DNA of 64,000 bases, from positions 728,039-792,038 of the forward strand of contig NZ_RJKS01000002.1 in assembly GCF_003762905.1 (NCBI RefSeq), read 5' to 3'. Positions within the stretch are counted from its first letter, which is position 1. Each line of letters begins with the position of its first letter. The notes below the pieces were generated by a model, which was not told where the DNA came from, made no database searches, and worked only from the letters and a program-made list of their open reading frames with translations. This DNA comes from Curtobacterium sp. ZW137 (GTDB lineage Bacteria; Actinomycetota; Actinomycetes; Actinomycetales; Microbacteriaceae). Positions 1-8,022 of this stretch are shown here, one piece after another. Both the position numbers and the translations under genes were made by a program.

Positions 1-1
1 C

Positions 2-1039
2 AACGAGTACTCCGCCGCCCAGCGGAAGGCCCAGCGCGCCGCCGAGAAGGAACAGACCCTCCGCGCCGACGCCGAGGAGCACGCCGAGATCGCCGAGCAG
101 AGCGCCGCGCAGGCCGGCCAGTTCGCCGCGCAGATGGCCCGCTCCGGTGGGGCCGACGTCACGACGAGCGTGCTCACGGGTGGTGAGGACGCCAGGGACC
201 TCCTGTACGACCTCGGTGCGCTCAGCAAGCTCTCCGAGCAGGCCGAACGGGTCGAAGCCGTGGCGAGCGCCGACGCCGCCGTTGCTCGGGCCCTCTCCGG
301 GCAGGCGGACCGGGCTGCCACCGCCCTCGCCGAACTCGCCGCCGAGGCAGAAGCCCGGATGGCCGACGCGCAGGCCGCGTCCGACCGGGCACAGACCGCC
401 TACGACGAGCAGCAGGACAACAAGGCCCGACTCGACGCCCAGCTCGCGACCCTGACGTCCGGCCGCGTCCGGACCGAAGCGGAGTTCGCCAAGGGCGAGG
501 CGAAGCGGAAGGCCGACGAAGCACGTGCCCGTGCCGCGGCTGCGGCGGCCGCCGCGGCAGCAGCGAACAGCGGTGGCGGGGGCAGCAGCGGTGGCGGCGG
601 CGGGTCCGGCGCGGTCGGCTCGGGCTCCGGCTCCGGCTGGGTCCGTCCCGCCGGCGGCTGGATCACCAGCGGGTACGGCTCCCGCGTGCACCCGATCACC
701 GGCGCAGTGACCTTCCACGACGGCATCGACCTCGGCAGCGGCTGCTCGACGGCCATCGTCGCGGCGGCAGCGGGGACCGTCGAGTACGTCGGCTGGTACG
801 GCGGCTACGGCAACTACGTGCGGATCGACCACGGTGGCGGGGTGAAGAGCGCCTACGGGCACATCGTGAGCGGCGGCTTCCGGGTCGCGCCGGGGCAGCG
901 GGTCGCTGCGGGCACGCTCGTGGCGCTCGTCGGGTCGACGGGCAACTCCACCGGGTGCCACCTGCACTACGAGACCCACGTCGGCGGCGGCACGACCAAC
1001 CCGGTCTCCTTCATGGCGGCCCGCGGCGTCGCGTTCTAG
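2..1039 (+). CDS. M23 family metallopeptidase with coiled-coil N-region (5' end outside window)
   Basis: The reading frame is open from base 2, so the start lies outside the window; 345 residues are visible. The first 180 or so are Ala/Glu/Gln-rich and look like a long coiled coil, as in EnvC- and NlpD-like peptidoglycan hydrolase factors. A Gly/Ser-rich linker follows, then a C-terminal LytM/M23 domain with the motifs HDGIDLG and GCHLHYETH, which supply zinc and catalytic histidines. Family knowledge: M23 enzymes cut peptide cross-links in peptidoglycan, or activate amidases when degenerate. Here the zinc motifs look intact, so an active extracellular endopeptidase is likely. Signal peptide and partners cannot be seen. 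Confidence 0.9.
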   Translation, partial: NEYSAAQRKAQRAAEKEQTLRADAEEHAEIAEQSAAQAGQFAAQMARSGGADVTTSVLTGGEDARDLLYDLGALSKLSEQAERVEAVASADAAVARALSGQADRAATALAELAAEAEARMADAQAASDRAQTAYDEQQDNKARLDAQLATLTSGRVRTEAEFAKGEAKRKADEARARAAAAAAAAAAANSGGGGSSGGGGGSGAVGSGSGSGWVRPAGGWITSGYGSRVHPITGAVTFHDGIDLGSGCSTAIVAAAAGTVEYVGWYGGYGNYVRIDHGGGVKSAYGHIVSGGFRVAPGQRVAAGTLVALVGSTGNSTGCHLHYETHVGGGTTNPVSFMAARGVAF

Positions 1040-1055
1040 CGCGGCACCCGCCGCG

Positions 1056-1832
1056 TCAGACCTCGTCGACGTCCAGGTTCCAGAGCGCCCGGTACCAGGC
1101 GGTGCGCTGTTCGTCGGGTGCGATCCCGTACGCGTCGTGGAACACCGCGTCCCACCCCGGCCCGTAGTTCCACCCGAGCGCCATCGTCGCCACGGCGATG
1201 TCCGCCCACCGGTCCGCGACCCCGAGCGCGCCGAGGTCGACGTGCGCGTTCCACCGGCCGTCCGCCCCGAGCAGCGTGTTCGGCGAGCAGGCGTCCCCGT
1301 GGCAGACGACCGCCAGGTCCGGCGCCGGGGCGGGTCCGATCACGTCGACGTCGACACCGGCCGCTCGTGCCCGGTCCAGGCGCGCGTCGTCCGACCAGTC
1401 GAAGGGGCACTCCGCGACCGGCAGTGTGTCGTGCATCGCCCGCAGCCCCTCGGCGATGCCCACGACCGCGGTGCGCGGTTCGTCCCGCCAGCGCGGGTCG
1501 ACGGCGCTCCACCCCGGCACGGCCCTCGTACGGAGCCAGGCGCCGTCGTCGTCGACCCCGTGGTCGAGCACCTCGGGCACGCGCAGCCAGCGACCGGCCC
1601 ACTCGAGCCGTTCCGCCTCCGACGTGATCCACCCCGCGTACCGGCTGGGCACCCACTTCAGGTACTCCTCAGCCGTGTCGGCGCCGCCGGAGCCGCCGAC
1701 ACGGAACGTCTTCCCACCGATCTCGTTCAGCCACACCGGCACGAGCGGCCGACCGGCAGCGAGCGTGGCGACGACCGCCGGCACCGGCACCGCGGCGTCC
1801 GGTGCGGGGATGCTGCTGCCGATCGACACCAC
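1056..1832 (-). CDS. APH(3')-like aminoglycoside O-phosphotransferase
   Basis: About 258 residues. The protein carries the APH(3') signatures VCHGDACSPNTL (catalytic Asp and metal-binding Asn) and VDLGALGVADRWADIA, close to the CGRLGVADRYQD motif of known APH(3') enzymes. The family transfers ATP phosphate to a 3'-hydroxyl of aminoglycosides such as kanamycin; chromosomal relatives may have other substrates. I chose the GTG at 1832 because the upstream AmaP-like gene stops at 1834, one base away, so the kinase is probably translationally coupled to the envelope-stress operon. A second GTG directly follows at 1829. Length agrees with the family (about 260). Whether it confers resistance cannot be told from sequence. 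Confidence 0.85.
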   Translation of the reverse strand: MVSIGSSIPAPDAAVPVPAVVATLAAGRPLVPVWLNEIGGKTFRVGGSGGADTAEEYLKWVPSRYAGWITSEAERLEWAGRWLRVPEVLDHGVDDDGAWLRTRAVPGWSAVDPRWRDEPRTAVVGIAEGLRAMHDTLPVAECPFDWSDDARLDRARAAGVDVDVIGPAPAPDLAVVCHGDACSPNTLLGADGRWNAHVDLGALGVADRWADIAVATMALGWNYGPGWDAVFHDAYGIAPDEQRTAWYRALWNLDVDEV

Positions 1833-1833
1833 G

Positions 1834-2430
1834 TCAGTGCACGCGGTCCGGGCGGGACGAGCCGGCTCCGCCGCGCGCGATCTCCAGCAGCACCGGCAGC
1901 TCGTCGCCGAGCAGGGCGTCGAGGTCGGCGACGATGCCCTCCACCCGCTCGGTGATCTCCCGCGGTGCGGCCCCCTTGCGCGGCCGGACCTTGATCCGGA
2001 CGGCGCGACGGCGGCGGACGCGGTACACGTCGACCGCGAGCGAGGCGACCTGTGGCAGGTCACCGATCGCCGACGAGAGCGCGTGCTGGACCGCGGCGGC
2101 GTCGATGCGGACCGCGCCGGGGAGGCTGTCCGACGCGCCGTCGTCCTCGACCACGGTGCCGACCCGTCCGCCACCGAGCGTGGTCAGGACGACGAGCGCG
2201 AGGACCCCGAGCACCACGGCGCCGCCGAGGACCCACGTCCACGCGGCGATCGAGGCACCGCGTCCCGCGTCGACCCCGAGGTCGCCGAGGGTGGCACGGG
2301 CTGCGCCGTGCCAGAGGTCCGCCGCCTGCGGGACCGTCTGCACGAGGACCGCCCCGACCCCGGCGACGAGGAGCGCGACGCCGACGACGATCAGCGCGAT
2401 GCGGCCGAGCGCCCGGTTCGTGGCGTTCAT
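1834..2430 (-). CDS. AmaP-like alkaline shock membrane anchor protein
   Basis: 198 residues with two N-terminal membrane segments (about 10-32 and 65-86) and a C-terminal soluble domain rich in Val/Asp with a basic RRRRAVRIKVRPRK stretch. This layout matches actinobacterial and staphylococcal AmaP proteins, which tether Asp23 to the inner face of the membrane. It is the fifth gene of a minus-strand operon with two Asp23-type proteins and overlaps the preceding DUF6286-like gene by 4 bp. The role as an anchor for Asp23 is inferred from family and context. Confidence 0.75.
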   Translation of the reverse strand: MNATNRALGRIALIVVGVALLVAGVGAVLVQTVPQAADLWHGAARATLGDLGVDAGRGASIAAWTWVLGGAVVLGVLALVVLTTLGGGRVGTVVEDDGASDSLPGAVRIDAAAVQHALSSAIGDLPQVASLAVDVYRVRRRRAVRIKVRPRKGAAPREITERVEGIVADLDALLGDELPVLLEIARGGAGSSRPDRVH

Positions 2431-3014
2431 CCGTCGACCCGTCCCGTCGGCTGGACCCGGACCCGCGCGGTGACCGCGGGCACGGTGGCGATGTCGGCGA
2501 ACTCGCGCTCGACCGCTTCGGTCGCGGCCACGGCGGGCACGTCGACGCCCGCAGCGGGACGGAGCACCACGTCGACCGTGCGGCGACCGACGGTGCCGAC
2601 GGCCGCGTCCGGGCCGAGCCGGGTCGCTCCGCGCGCGGCGCGGGCTGCTGCGGAGGCGAGGACCTCGTCGTCGACCACGACGGCGAGGCGGCGCGAGGCC
2701 ATCTGGTGCCGCGGACGGCGCTGGGGCAGGACGCCCTGCAGCAGGAACACGAGCCCGACGAAGCCGACGACGGCGCCGACCCCGATGACGACGGCGTCGA
2801 TCAGCCCTCGAGGGGCACCGGCGGCCGCGTCGACCACCGCTCGGGGGTCGATGCCCGCGACGTTCTGGTCGAGGAACACGAGCGTCGCGGCGAACACGGC
2901 GGCAGCGGCGACGACGAGCACGACCACCATCGCGACGACGACCGTCCCCGAGCGGGACACGTGCGTCTCGCGCCGGAGCACCCGGCGGTACAGGGCGTCG
3001 TGTTCGGAGGTCAT
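2427..3014 (-). CDS. DUF6286-like membrane protein of the Asp23 operon
   Basis: 195 residues. Two membrane segments are visible (about 24-48 and 72-95), followed by a soluble domain of about 90 residues that starts near RRLAVVVDDEVLASAA and resembles the Asp23 fold region in its alternating hydrophobic pattern. Proteins of this shape, annotated DUF6286, regularly sit beside Asp23 genes in actinobacteria. Start ATG 3014 overlaps the stop of the upstream gene in an ATGA, and its own stop overlaps the AmaP-like gene. No enzymatic motif is visible; a structural role in the envelope stress complex is inferred. Confidence 0.65.
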   Translation of the reverse strand: MTSEHDALYRRVLRRETHVSRSGTVVVAMVVVLVVAAAAVFAATLVFLDQNVAGIDPRAVVDAAAGAPRGLIDAVVIGVGAVVGFVGLVFLLQGVLPQRRPRHQMASRRLAVVVDDEVLASAAARAARGATRLGPDAAVGTVGRRTVDVVLRPAAGVDVPAVAATEAVEREFADIATVPAVTARVRVQPTGRVDG

Positions 3015-3409
3015 CGGACCCTCCTCGGGGTGTCGATCACGGACGACGAGAACGTCACGTCGACCCGTTCGACCTGGCGGCCGGTGATGGCCACCATGCG
3101 CTCGGCGATCGTCGCACGGGCTCGGTGCGCCGTCCGGACCACCGGTTCGTCGGGGACCGTGTGCGAGCCCAGCACGGGCACGGCGAGCGGGGCGGTGATG
3201 GTGACCGCGAGGGAACCGCGGCCGTCGTCGGCGACCCGGGCACGGACCTCCCGGAGGGGTGCACGGAGCGCCTCGGCGGCCACCGCCTGCGCGGTCCGGA
3301 CCAGAGCGGTGGTGCCGATCCGGTCGTACCCGGCCACGCGCGGAACGGGGACAGGACCGGCGGGAACGGGGGCAGGACCGGCGGACGGCAGCGTGGGCGC
3401 TCCGCTCAC
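3011..3409 (-). CDS. Asp23/Gls24-like protein (second copy)
   Basis: 132 residues without signal peptide or membrane segment. After a Pro-rich N-terminus comes one Asp23-like domain (AGYDRIGTTALVRTAQAVAAEALRA then beta-strand repeats ending VERVDVTFSSSVIDTP). Asp23/Gls24 proteins form a cytoplasmic membrane-associated layer linked to cell-wall homeostasis and alkaline stress. This copy is more divergent than the one at 3594-4040. It overlaps both neighbours by 4 bp (3011-3014 and 3406-3409), so the genes are translationally coupled. Confidence 0.7.
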   Translation of the reverse strand: MSGAPTLPSAGPAPVPAGPVPVPRVAGYDRIGTTALVRTAQAVAAEALRAPLREVRARVADDGRGSLAVTITAPLAVPVLGSHTVPDEPVVRTAHRARATIAERMVAITGRQVERVDVTFSSSVIDTPRRVR

Positions 3410-3597
3410 GACGAGCTCCGACGACCGCGGAGCACGTCGAGCAGTCGGCGGAAGTCGATGTCACCGGTCGCGATGCGTGCCACCACGCCGCCGACGAGCA
3501 TGAAGACGGCGACCACGACGAACGCCCAGAACCCGAGGGTCAGCGCGACGATCGCGAGGAGGGCGCCGACCCCCATCCCGACGACGGTGGCGGTCAC
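3406..3597 (-). CDS. Small membrane protein of the Asp23 operon (DUF2273-like)
   Basis: 63 residues with two hydrophobic helices in the first 45 residues (GVGALLAIVALTLGFWAFVV and VFMLVGGVVARIA), then a basic, Arg-rich tail. Small two-helix proteins of this kind, often called DUF2273, accompany Asp23 and AmaP genes. It overlaps the upstream Asp23 gene by 4 bp and the downstream Asp23-like gene by 4 bp. Function is unknown; a membrane partner of the Asp23 layer is likely from context. Confidence 0.65.
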   Translation of the reverse strand: MTATVVGMGVGALLAIVALTLGFWAFVVVAVFMLVGGVVARIATGDIDFRRLLDVLRGRRSSS

Positions 3598-4040
3598 CGG
3601 ACGCGACCCTCGGCCTCGTCGGGAGCCTGGTTGAGCGCCGGGATGTTGACGTCGTTGATGGCGATGTTGACCTCGGTCACCTCGAGTCCGACGAGCTCGG
3701 TGACGGCCTTCGTCACGGACGCCCGGACGGCGGAAGCGACGTCCATCATCGGCGTCGGGTAGTCGACGACGATCGTCAGGTCGACGGCGACCTGGGTCTC
3801 GCCGACCTCGACGCGGACGCCCTGGCCGAGCGCGCTCGACCCGATCGCGTCACGGATGGCGCCGAACGCGCGTGCCGCGTTGCCGCCGAGGGCGAAGACG
3901 CCGGGGACGTCCCGGGCGGCGATGCCCGCGACCTTGGCGACGACCTGGTCGTCGATGATGGTCCGTCCGGCGCTGGTGACCTGCGTGGTGACGCTGCCGG
4001 TGGACGTGGTCCCGTCGACGCGGTTGCTCGTCGATGCCAT
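3594..4040 (-). CDS. Asp23/Gls24 family envelope stress response protein
   Basis: 148 residues; first gene of the minus-strand operon 4040-1056. Residues 18-130 form a canonical Asp23 domain: GRTIIDDQVVAKVAGIAARD, PGVFALGG, a long VRVEVGETQVAVDLTIVVDY strand region and TKAVTELVGLEVTEVNIAINDV. The family is abundant, cytoplasmic and membrane-associated through AmaP and responds to envelope or alkaline stress. I chose ATG 4040 because a GAGGAG ribosome binding site lies 8 bases upstream; an open frame extends further up but carries no family sequence. The divergent exonuclease III gene starts 107 bp away. Confidence 0.88.
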   Translation of the reverse strand: MASTSNRVDGTTSTGSVTTQVTSAGRTIIDDQVVAKVAGIAARDVPGVFALGGNAARAFGAIRDAIGSSALGQGVRVEVGETQVAVDLTIVVDYPTPMMDVASAVRASVTKAVTELVGLEVTEVNIAINDVNIPALNQAPDEAEGRVR

Positions 4041-4146
4041 GGTGGTGCTCCTCACATCTGCGCTGTCTGCTCGCTGCTGTTGCTCGCTCCAGGGAACACC
4101 ATCTGCCCGCACGTCGTCCGGAGCCCCGACCGGTAGGTTCGATCCC

Positions 4147-4983
4147 ATGCGCGTCGCGACATGGAACGTCAACTCCGTCCGCACCCGAGTCGGTCGGGTC
4201 GTCGACTGGCTCGTCCGGGAAGACGTCGACGTCCTCGGCATGCAGGAGATCAAGTGCAAGCCGGAGCAGTTCCCGGTGGAGGCCTTCGAGGCAGCCGGCT
4301 ACCACGTCGAGGCGCACGGCCTGAACCAGTGGAACGGCGTCGCGTTCGCCAGCCGGCTCCCGATGGACGACGTCACGCGCGACTTCCCCGGCCAGCCCGG
4401 GTTCCTCAAGGGGCACGAGGGCCCGGAGCTCCCCGTCGAGGCCCGCGCCATCGGCGTCACCGTCGACGACGTGCGGCTCTGGAGCCTCTACGTCCCCAAC
4501 GGCCGTGAGGTCGGGGACCCGCACTACACGTACAAGCTCGACTGGCTCGCGCAGCTGGCGGACCGCACCACCGAGTGGCTCGCGGAGGACCCGTCGCTGA
4601 AGCTCGCGTTGATGGGCGACTGGAACGTCGCGCCCCTCGACGAGGACGTCTGGGACATGCGCGTCTTCGAGGGTGCCACCCACGTCAGCGAGCCGGAGCG
4701 CGCCGCGTTCCGGGCGTTCGAGGAGCGCGGGCTGCAGGACGTCGTCCGGCCGCTGGTACCGACCGGGTACACGTACTGGGACTACAAGCAGCTCCGGTTC
4801 CCGCGGGGCGAGGGCATGCGCATCGACTTCGTGATGGGGTCGCAGGCCTTCGCGGACGTGGTGACCGGGGCGACGATCCACCGCGACGAGCGGAAGGGCG
4901 ACGCCCCGAGCGACCACGTCCCGGTGGCGGTGGACCTCGACCTCGAGACCTCGCTCGACGACGACCGCCCGATGATCTTCTGA
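4147..4983 (+). CDS. xthA: Exodeoxyribonuclease III
   Basis: 278 residues. An endonuclease/exonuclease/phosphatase-fold enzyme of base excision repair that cuts at AP sites and has 3'-exonuclease and phosphatase activity. Visible motifs in order: ATWNVNSVR (Asn7/Asn9), LGMQEIKC (metal-binding Glu34), GDWNVAP, RIDFVMGS and the C-terminal SDHVPV with catalytic Asp-His. Length matches XthA/ExoA (about 260-280). Start ATG 4147 follows a taggtt hexamer by 6 bases, which suggests a leaderless transcript. The gene stands alone between the divergent Asp23 operon and a strong terminator. Confidence 0.93.
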   Translation: MRVATWNVNSVRTRVGRVVDWLVREDVDVLGMQEIKCKPEQFPVEAFEAAGYHVEAHGLNQWNGVAFASRLPMDDVTRDFPGQPGFLKGHEGPELPVEARAIGVTVDDVRLWSLYVPNGREVGDPHYTYKLDWLAQLADRTTEWLAEDPSLKLALMGDWNVAPLDEDVWDMRVFEGATHVSEPERAAFRAFEERGLQDVVRPLVPTGYTYWDYKQLRFPRGEGMRIDFVMGSQAFADVVTGATIHRDERKGDAPSDHVPVAVDLDLETSLDDDRPMIF

Positions 4984-5010
4984 GCCGCGGGCACGCGCGG
5001 ACCGGTCGCG

Positions 5011-5062
5011 ACACCGGACGGGAGGCTCGTGGCGGCCCCGCACCGAGCCTCCCGTCCGGTGT
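5011..5062. terminator. Bidirectional hairpin terminator, GGACGGGAGGC family
   Basis: A perfect 19-bp inverted repeat (arms 5011-5029 and 5044-5062, 14-base loop) lies between the convergent xthA and AEC transporter genes. Its arm ACACCGGACGGGAGGCTCG belongs to a family that recurs at 7991, 15028 and 23848, and one arm is repeated inside the histidine kinase gene at 28289. No long U tract follows, as is common in actinobacteria. Confidence 0.85.
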
Positions 5063-5086
5063 GGGGTCACGACACCCCGCTCATCG

Positions 5087-6010
5087 CTACGGGTGCAGCA
5101 GCGCCGCGATCGCGACGAGCACCGGCACCGCGCCGAGCGTCGAGATGAGCACGACGTCGCGGGCCACGGGCACCGCCGCGTCGTACCGCTGGGCGTAGTT
5201 GAACACGTTCTGCGCCGCCGGCAACGCCCCGAGGGTCGTCAGCACGAACACCTGCTGCCCGTCGAGCCCGAACACGAACCGCGCCAGCACGAACGCCACC
5301 GTCGGCATCACCACGAGCTTGATCGAGGACGCCACGATGACGTCGGTCCGGATCGCCGGGTCCTTGAGCGGCGCCGCCCCGTGCAGGCTCATCCCGAAGG
5401 ACAGCAGCACGACCGGGACGGCCGCGGCCCCCACCAGTGCGAACGGTTGCAGCACCGGATCCGGCAGCTGCACGTGCAGCGCGGAGAACAGCAGCCCCAG
5501 CAGCGACGCGATGATGAGCGGGTTCGTCACCGGTCCGAGCACCCGGCGCCGCCATCCGCCTCCTGATGCCGTCGCGGCGTCGAGGATCGTCAACGCGATC
5601 GGTGCCATCACGACGAGCTGCAGCAGGATGACCGGCACGACCGCGGTGGCCTGGCCGAGCACGTACACGGCGACCGGCAGACCGATGTTGTTGGCGTTGA
5701 CGTAGCTGGCGGCCAGTGCCCCGACGGTCGTCACCGTGATCGAGCGCCGCAGCACGAGCCCGAACACGAGCGCGGTGCCGACGGCGACCAGGACGGCGCT
5801 GAGCAGGGAGACCCAGAGCATCGGCGACACCAGCGAGGCGATGTCGGCCGTGGCGATGGTGTGGAACAGCAGGCACGGCATCAGCACGAAGAACGCGAGC
5901 CGGCTCATCACGAACTGGGCGTGCGGCCCGAGGAGCCCGACGCGGCCGACGACGTACCCGGTCGCGATGATCGCGCCGATGATCGCGAAGCCGATCAGTA
6001 CGCCACCCAT
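5087..6010 (-). CDS. AEC (auxin efflux carrier) family transporter
   Basis: About 307 residues with roughly ten hydrophobic segments, divided into two five-helix halves as expected for the AEC family. The N-terminus GFAIIGAIIATGYVVGRVG and the motif SYVNANNIGLPVAVY (Asn-rich crossover region) are typical, as is NVFNYAQRY in the second half. Members export auxin-like or organic-acid anions (malate, malonate); the substrate here is unknown. ATG 6010 has an AGGA site 8 bases upstream; an in-frame ATG at 6019 is an alternative. Divergent from the nitroreductase, with a 114-bp shared promoter region. Confidence 0.85.
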   Translation of the reverse strand: MGGVLIGFAIIGAIIATGYVVGRVGLLGPHAQFVMSRLAFFVLMPCLLFHTIATADIASLVSPMLWVSLLSAVLVAVGTALVFGLVLRRSITVTTVGALAASYVNANNIGLPVAVYVLGQATAVVPVILLQLVVMAPIALTILDAATASGGGWRRRVLGPVTNPLIIASLLGLLFSALHVQLPDPVLQPFALVGAAAVPVVLLSFGMSLHGAAPLKDPAIRTDVIVASSIKLVVMPTVAFVLARFVFGLDGQQVFVLTTLGALPAAQNVFNYAQRYDAAVPVARDVVLISTLGAVPVLVAIAALLHP

Positions 6011-6092
6011 CGGGTCCATCCTGGCAGACGCGCGAGCCGGCGCGGCGGGCGTGCCGCAACGTCGGCGACATGTGACGTCGTTCAGGGCGGAA

Positions 6093-6104
6093 ATGCGTAC
6101 GCAT
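6093..6104. promoter_or_regulatory. 12-bp palindrome in divergent promoter region
   Basis: ATGCGTACGCAT is a perfect palindrome 20 bases before the nitroreductase start and 82 bases before the AEC transporter start. Its place next to a possible -10 (TAGCGT, 6109-6114) would suit a repressor operator. No regulator gene is adjacent, so this stays tentative. Confidence 0.35.
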
Positions 6105-6124
6105 CGAATAGCGTTGACGGCATC

Positions 6125-6715
6125 ATGACCAACGCCACGACGCTCACCCGTTCGACCGACTCGAGCCAGCCCCTCGTCCCCCTGCTCGAGGAGCGCTGGA
6201 GCCCGCGCTCCTACGACGAGACCGCGACGGTCTCCGACGACCAGCTCGACGCCGTCCTCGAAGCGGCTCGCTGGGCCGCGTCCGCGAACAACTTCCAGCC
6301 GCGCCGCTTCATCGCCGGCCGCCGTGGCACCGAGACCTTCCGCAAGATCAACGAGAACCTCATCGGCTTCAACGCCGGCTGGGCCTTCCGCGCGAGCGCA
6401 CTCGTCGTCGGTGTCCTCGAGACGCAGTCCGAGGAGGGCGACGTCCGCCGCTTCGCCGAGTACGACCTCGGCCAGGCGATCGCCGCGCTGACCGTCCAGG
6501 CGCACGCCGAGGGCCTCCACGTGCACCAGATGGCGGGCATCGACGCCGCCGGCCTCGCCGCCGCGTTCGGTCTGCCGGAGCGTTTCGTCCCCTTCACGGT
6601 GACCGCCATCGGCACGGTCGCCGACCCGTCGCAGCTCGACGAGAAGGCCGCCGAGCGCGAGGTCGCACCGCGCACCCGCATCCCCCTCGACGAGGTCGTG
6701 CTCGTCAAGGAGTAG
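6125..6715 (+). CDS. Nitroreductase family protein
   Basis: 196 residues, the usual size for one-domain FMN-dependent nitroreductases. Visible features: N-terminal RWSPRSYDE (phosphate-binding Arg/Ser), the helix DDQLDAVLEAARWAASANNFQPRRFI, and a C-terminal GLPERFVPFTVTAIGTVADPSQL segment. Members reduce nitro, quinone or similar compounds with NAD(P)H as cytoplasmic homodimers; the physiological substrate is not predictable. Start ATG 6125 gives a short leader after a possible -10 at 6109. The downstream thioesterase starts 20 bp after the stop with its own promoter. Confidence 0.85.
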   Translation: MTNATTLTRSTDSSQPLVPLLEERWSPRSYDETATVSDDQLDAVLEAARWAASANNFQPRRFIAGRRGTETFRKINENLIGFNAGWAFRASALVVGVLETQSEEGDVRRFAEYDLGQAIAALTVQAHAEGLHVHQMAGIDAAGLAAAFGLPERFVPFTVTAIGTVADPSQLDEKAAEREVAPRTRIPLDEVVLVKE

Positions 6716-6721
6716 CTCGCG

Positions 6722-6735
6722 TAGAATGTCGTGAC
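6722..6735 (+). promoter_or_regulatory. -10 element for leaderless thioesterase mRNA
   Basis: TAGAAT (6722-6727) lies 8 bases before the ATG at 6736, so transcription would start at or next to the start codon. No Shine-Dalgarno sequence is present. The same layout occurs before 4147, 7211, 13821, 40446 and the minus-strand gene starting at 47232. Confidence 0.5.
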
Positions 6736-7158
6736 ATGGAGCAGCACGACGAACCCGAGATGAACTTCTACACCCGCAAGTGGGTGCGCCCCGAGGACCT
6801 CAACGCCAACGGCACCCTGTTCGGTGGCAGCCTCCTCCGCTGGATCGACGAGGAAGCCGCCGTCTACGCGATCATCCAGCTCGGCAACGGCAAGGTCGTC
6901 ACGAAGTACATGTCGGAGATCGAGTTCGTCTCCTCCGCGAAGCAGGGCGACATCGTCGAGATCGGCCTCGTCGCGACGCGCTTCGGCCGCACGTCCCTGA
7001 CGATGCGTGCCGAGGCGCGCAACCTCTTCACGCACCGGAGCATCCTGACGATCGACGAGGTCGTGTTCGTGAACCTCGACGCCGACGGCAACCCCGCGCC
7101 GCACGGCTACACCGACATCACGTACGCACGCGACCGGGTTCCCGCACACATCGCGTGA
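6736..7158 (+). CDS. Acyl-CoA thioesterase, hotdog fold
   Basis: 140 residues with one hotdog domain. The motif EDLNANGTLFGGSLLRWIDEEAAVYA matches the YciA/BACH type, in which the Asn-Gly turn and the Asp/Glu of the central helix form the active site; VVTKYMSEIEFVSSAKQGDIVEIG is the second conserved strand pair. Family role: hydrolysis of acyl-CoA thioesters in the cytoplasm, usually as a hexamer. Chain-length preference cannot be read. It is a single-gene unit with a leaderless-type promoter. Confidence 0.87.
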   Translation: MEQHDEPEMNFYTRKWVRPEDLNANGTLFGGSLLRWIDEEAAVYAIIQLGNGKVVTKYMSEIEFVSSAKQGDIVEIGLVATRFGRTSLTMRAEARNLFTHRSILTIDEVVFVNLDADGNPAPHGYTDITYARDRVPAHIA

Positions 7159-7210
7159 AGCCATGCGGCTGGTTGGAGTCTCCGAGCAGCCGCCTGACAG
7201 AATCGGGGAC

Positions 7211-7981
7211 ATGACCGCACCTCGCCTCGTCGCCTTCGATCTGGACGACACGCTCGCCCCGTCGAAGTCCTCGCTCGACCCCCGCATGCTCGAGACCTTC
7301 GCCGCCCTGCTCGAGGTCGTCCCGGTCGCGGTCATCTCCGGCGGCAACTTCGAGCAGTTCGAGACGCAGCTCGTCACGCCGCTCCGGCACCGCGAGGGGC
7401 TCACCCTCGACGACCTGCACCTGCTGCCGACCTGCGGCACGCGCTACTACCGCTGGGCGGGCGACGACTGGGCCCTGCAGTACGCCGAGGACCTCACCGA
7501 CGACCAGAAGGCCCGCGCCCTCGCCGTCGTCGAGGCGCAGGCGAAGGACGCCGGCTACTGGGAGTCGGAGACCTGGGGCGCGATCCTCGAGGACCGCGGC
7601 TCGCAGATCACGTTCTCCGCGCTCGGCCAGGCGGCGCCGGTCGACGTCAAGAAGGCGTGGGACCCGACGGGTGCGAAGAAGGACGACCTCCGTCGTCGCG
7701 CCCAGGCGGAGCTCCCCGACCTCGAGGTGCGCTCCGGCGGCTCGACGAGCGTCGACATCACCCGCAAGGGCATCGACAAGGCGTACGGCATGCAGCGTCT
7801 CGCGGAGCTGACCGGCATCGCGCTCGACGACATGCTCTTCGTCGGCGACCGGCTCGACCCCGAGGGCAACGACTACCCGGTGAAGGCCCTCGGCGTCCCC
7901 TGCCACGCGGTCGAGGGCTGGGAGGACACCGACGCGTTCCTCACGGAGCTGATCCCGACGCTCGGGCGCACGTCCGCCTGA
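7211..7981 (+). CDS. HAD-IIB family phosphatase (phosphomannomutase-like)
   Basis: 256 residues. HAD motif I is VAFDLDDTLAPS (Asp10 nucleophile, Asp12 acid/base), motif II lies in AVISGGNF, and motif IV is MLFVGDRLDPEGNDYPV. The large C2-type cap between motifs II and III and the KGIDKAYGMQRL segment put it in the IIB (Cof/phosphomannomutase) branch, which acts on sugar phosphates. The precise substrate is unknown. Start ATG 7211 is 7 bases after cagaat (7198-7203), with ttggag 19 bases further up, giving a plausible leaderless promoter. Convergent with trpF. Confidence 0.85.
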   Translation: MTAPRLVAFDLDDTLAPSKSSLDPRMLETFAALLEVVPVAVISGGNFEQFETQLVTPLRHREGLTLDDLHLLPTCGTRYYRWAGDDWALQYAEDLTDDQKARALAVVEAQAKDAGYWESETWGAILEDRGSQITFSALGQAAPVDVKKAWDPTGAKKDDLRRRAQAELPDLEVRSGGSTSVDITRKGIDKAYGMQRLAELTGIALDDMLFVGDRLDPEGNDYPVKALGVPCHAVEGWEDTDAFLTELIPTLGRTSA

Positions 7982-7990
7982 CGGCCGGTT

Positions 7991-8016
7991 CGCACCCCGC
8001 CGGGAGGCCCGGTGCG
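7991..8016. terminator. Degenerate member of the GGGAGGC hairpin family
   Basis: CGCACC (7991-7996) pairs with GGTGCG (8011-8016), and an inner GCC/GGC pairing closes a GGGA loop. It lies between the convergent HAD phosphatase and trpF genes. The core CGGGAGGCCCGGTGC is shared with the larger hairpins at 15028 and 23848, but pairing is interrupted by a two-base mismatch. Confidence 0.55.
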
Positions 8017-8022
8017 GCTCCG

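Noticed and set aside
6017..6526. N-terminal extension of the AEC transporter to 479 residues.
   Set aside because: The extra part is antisense to the nitroreductase gene; the transporter helices begin at MGGVLIGF (6010).
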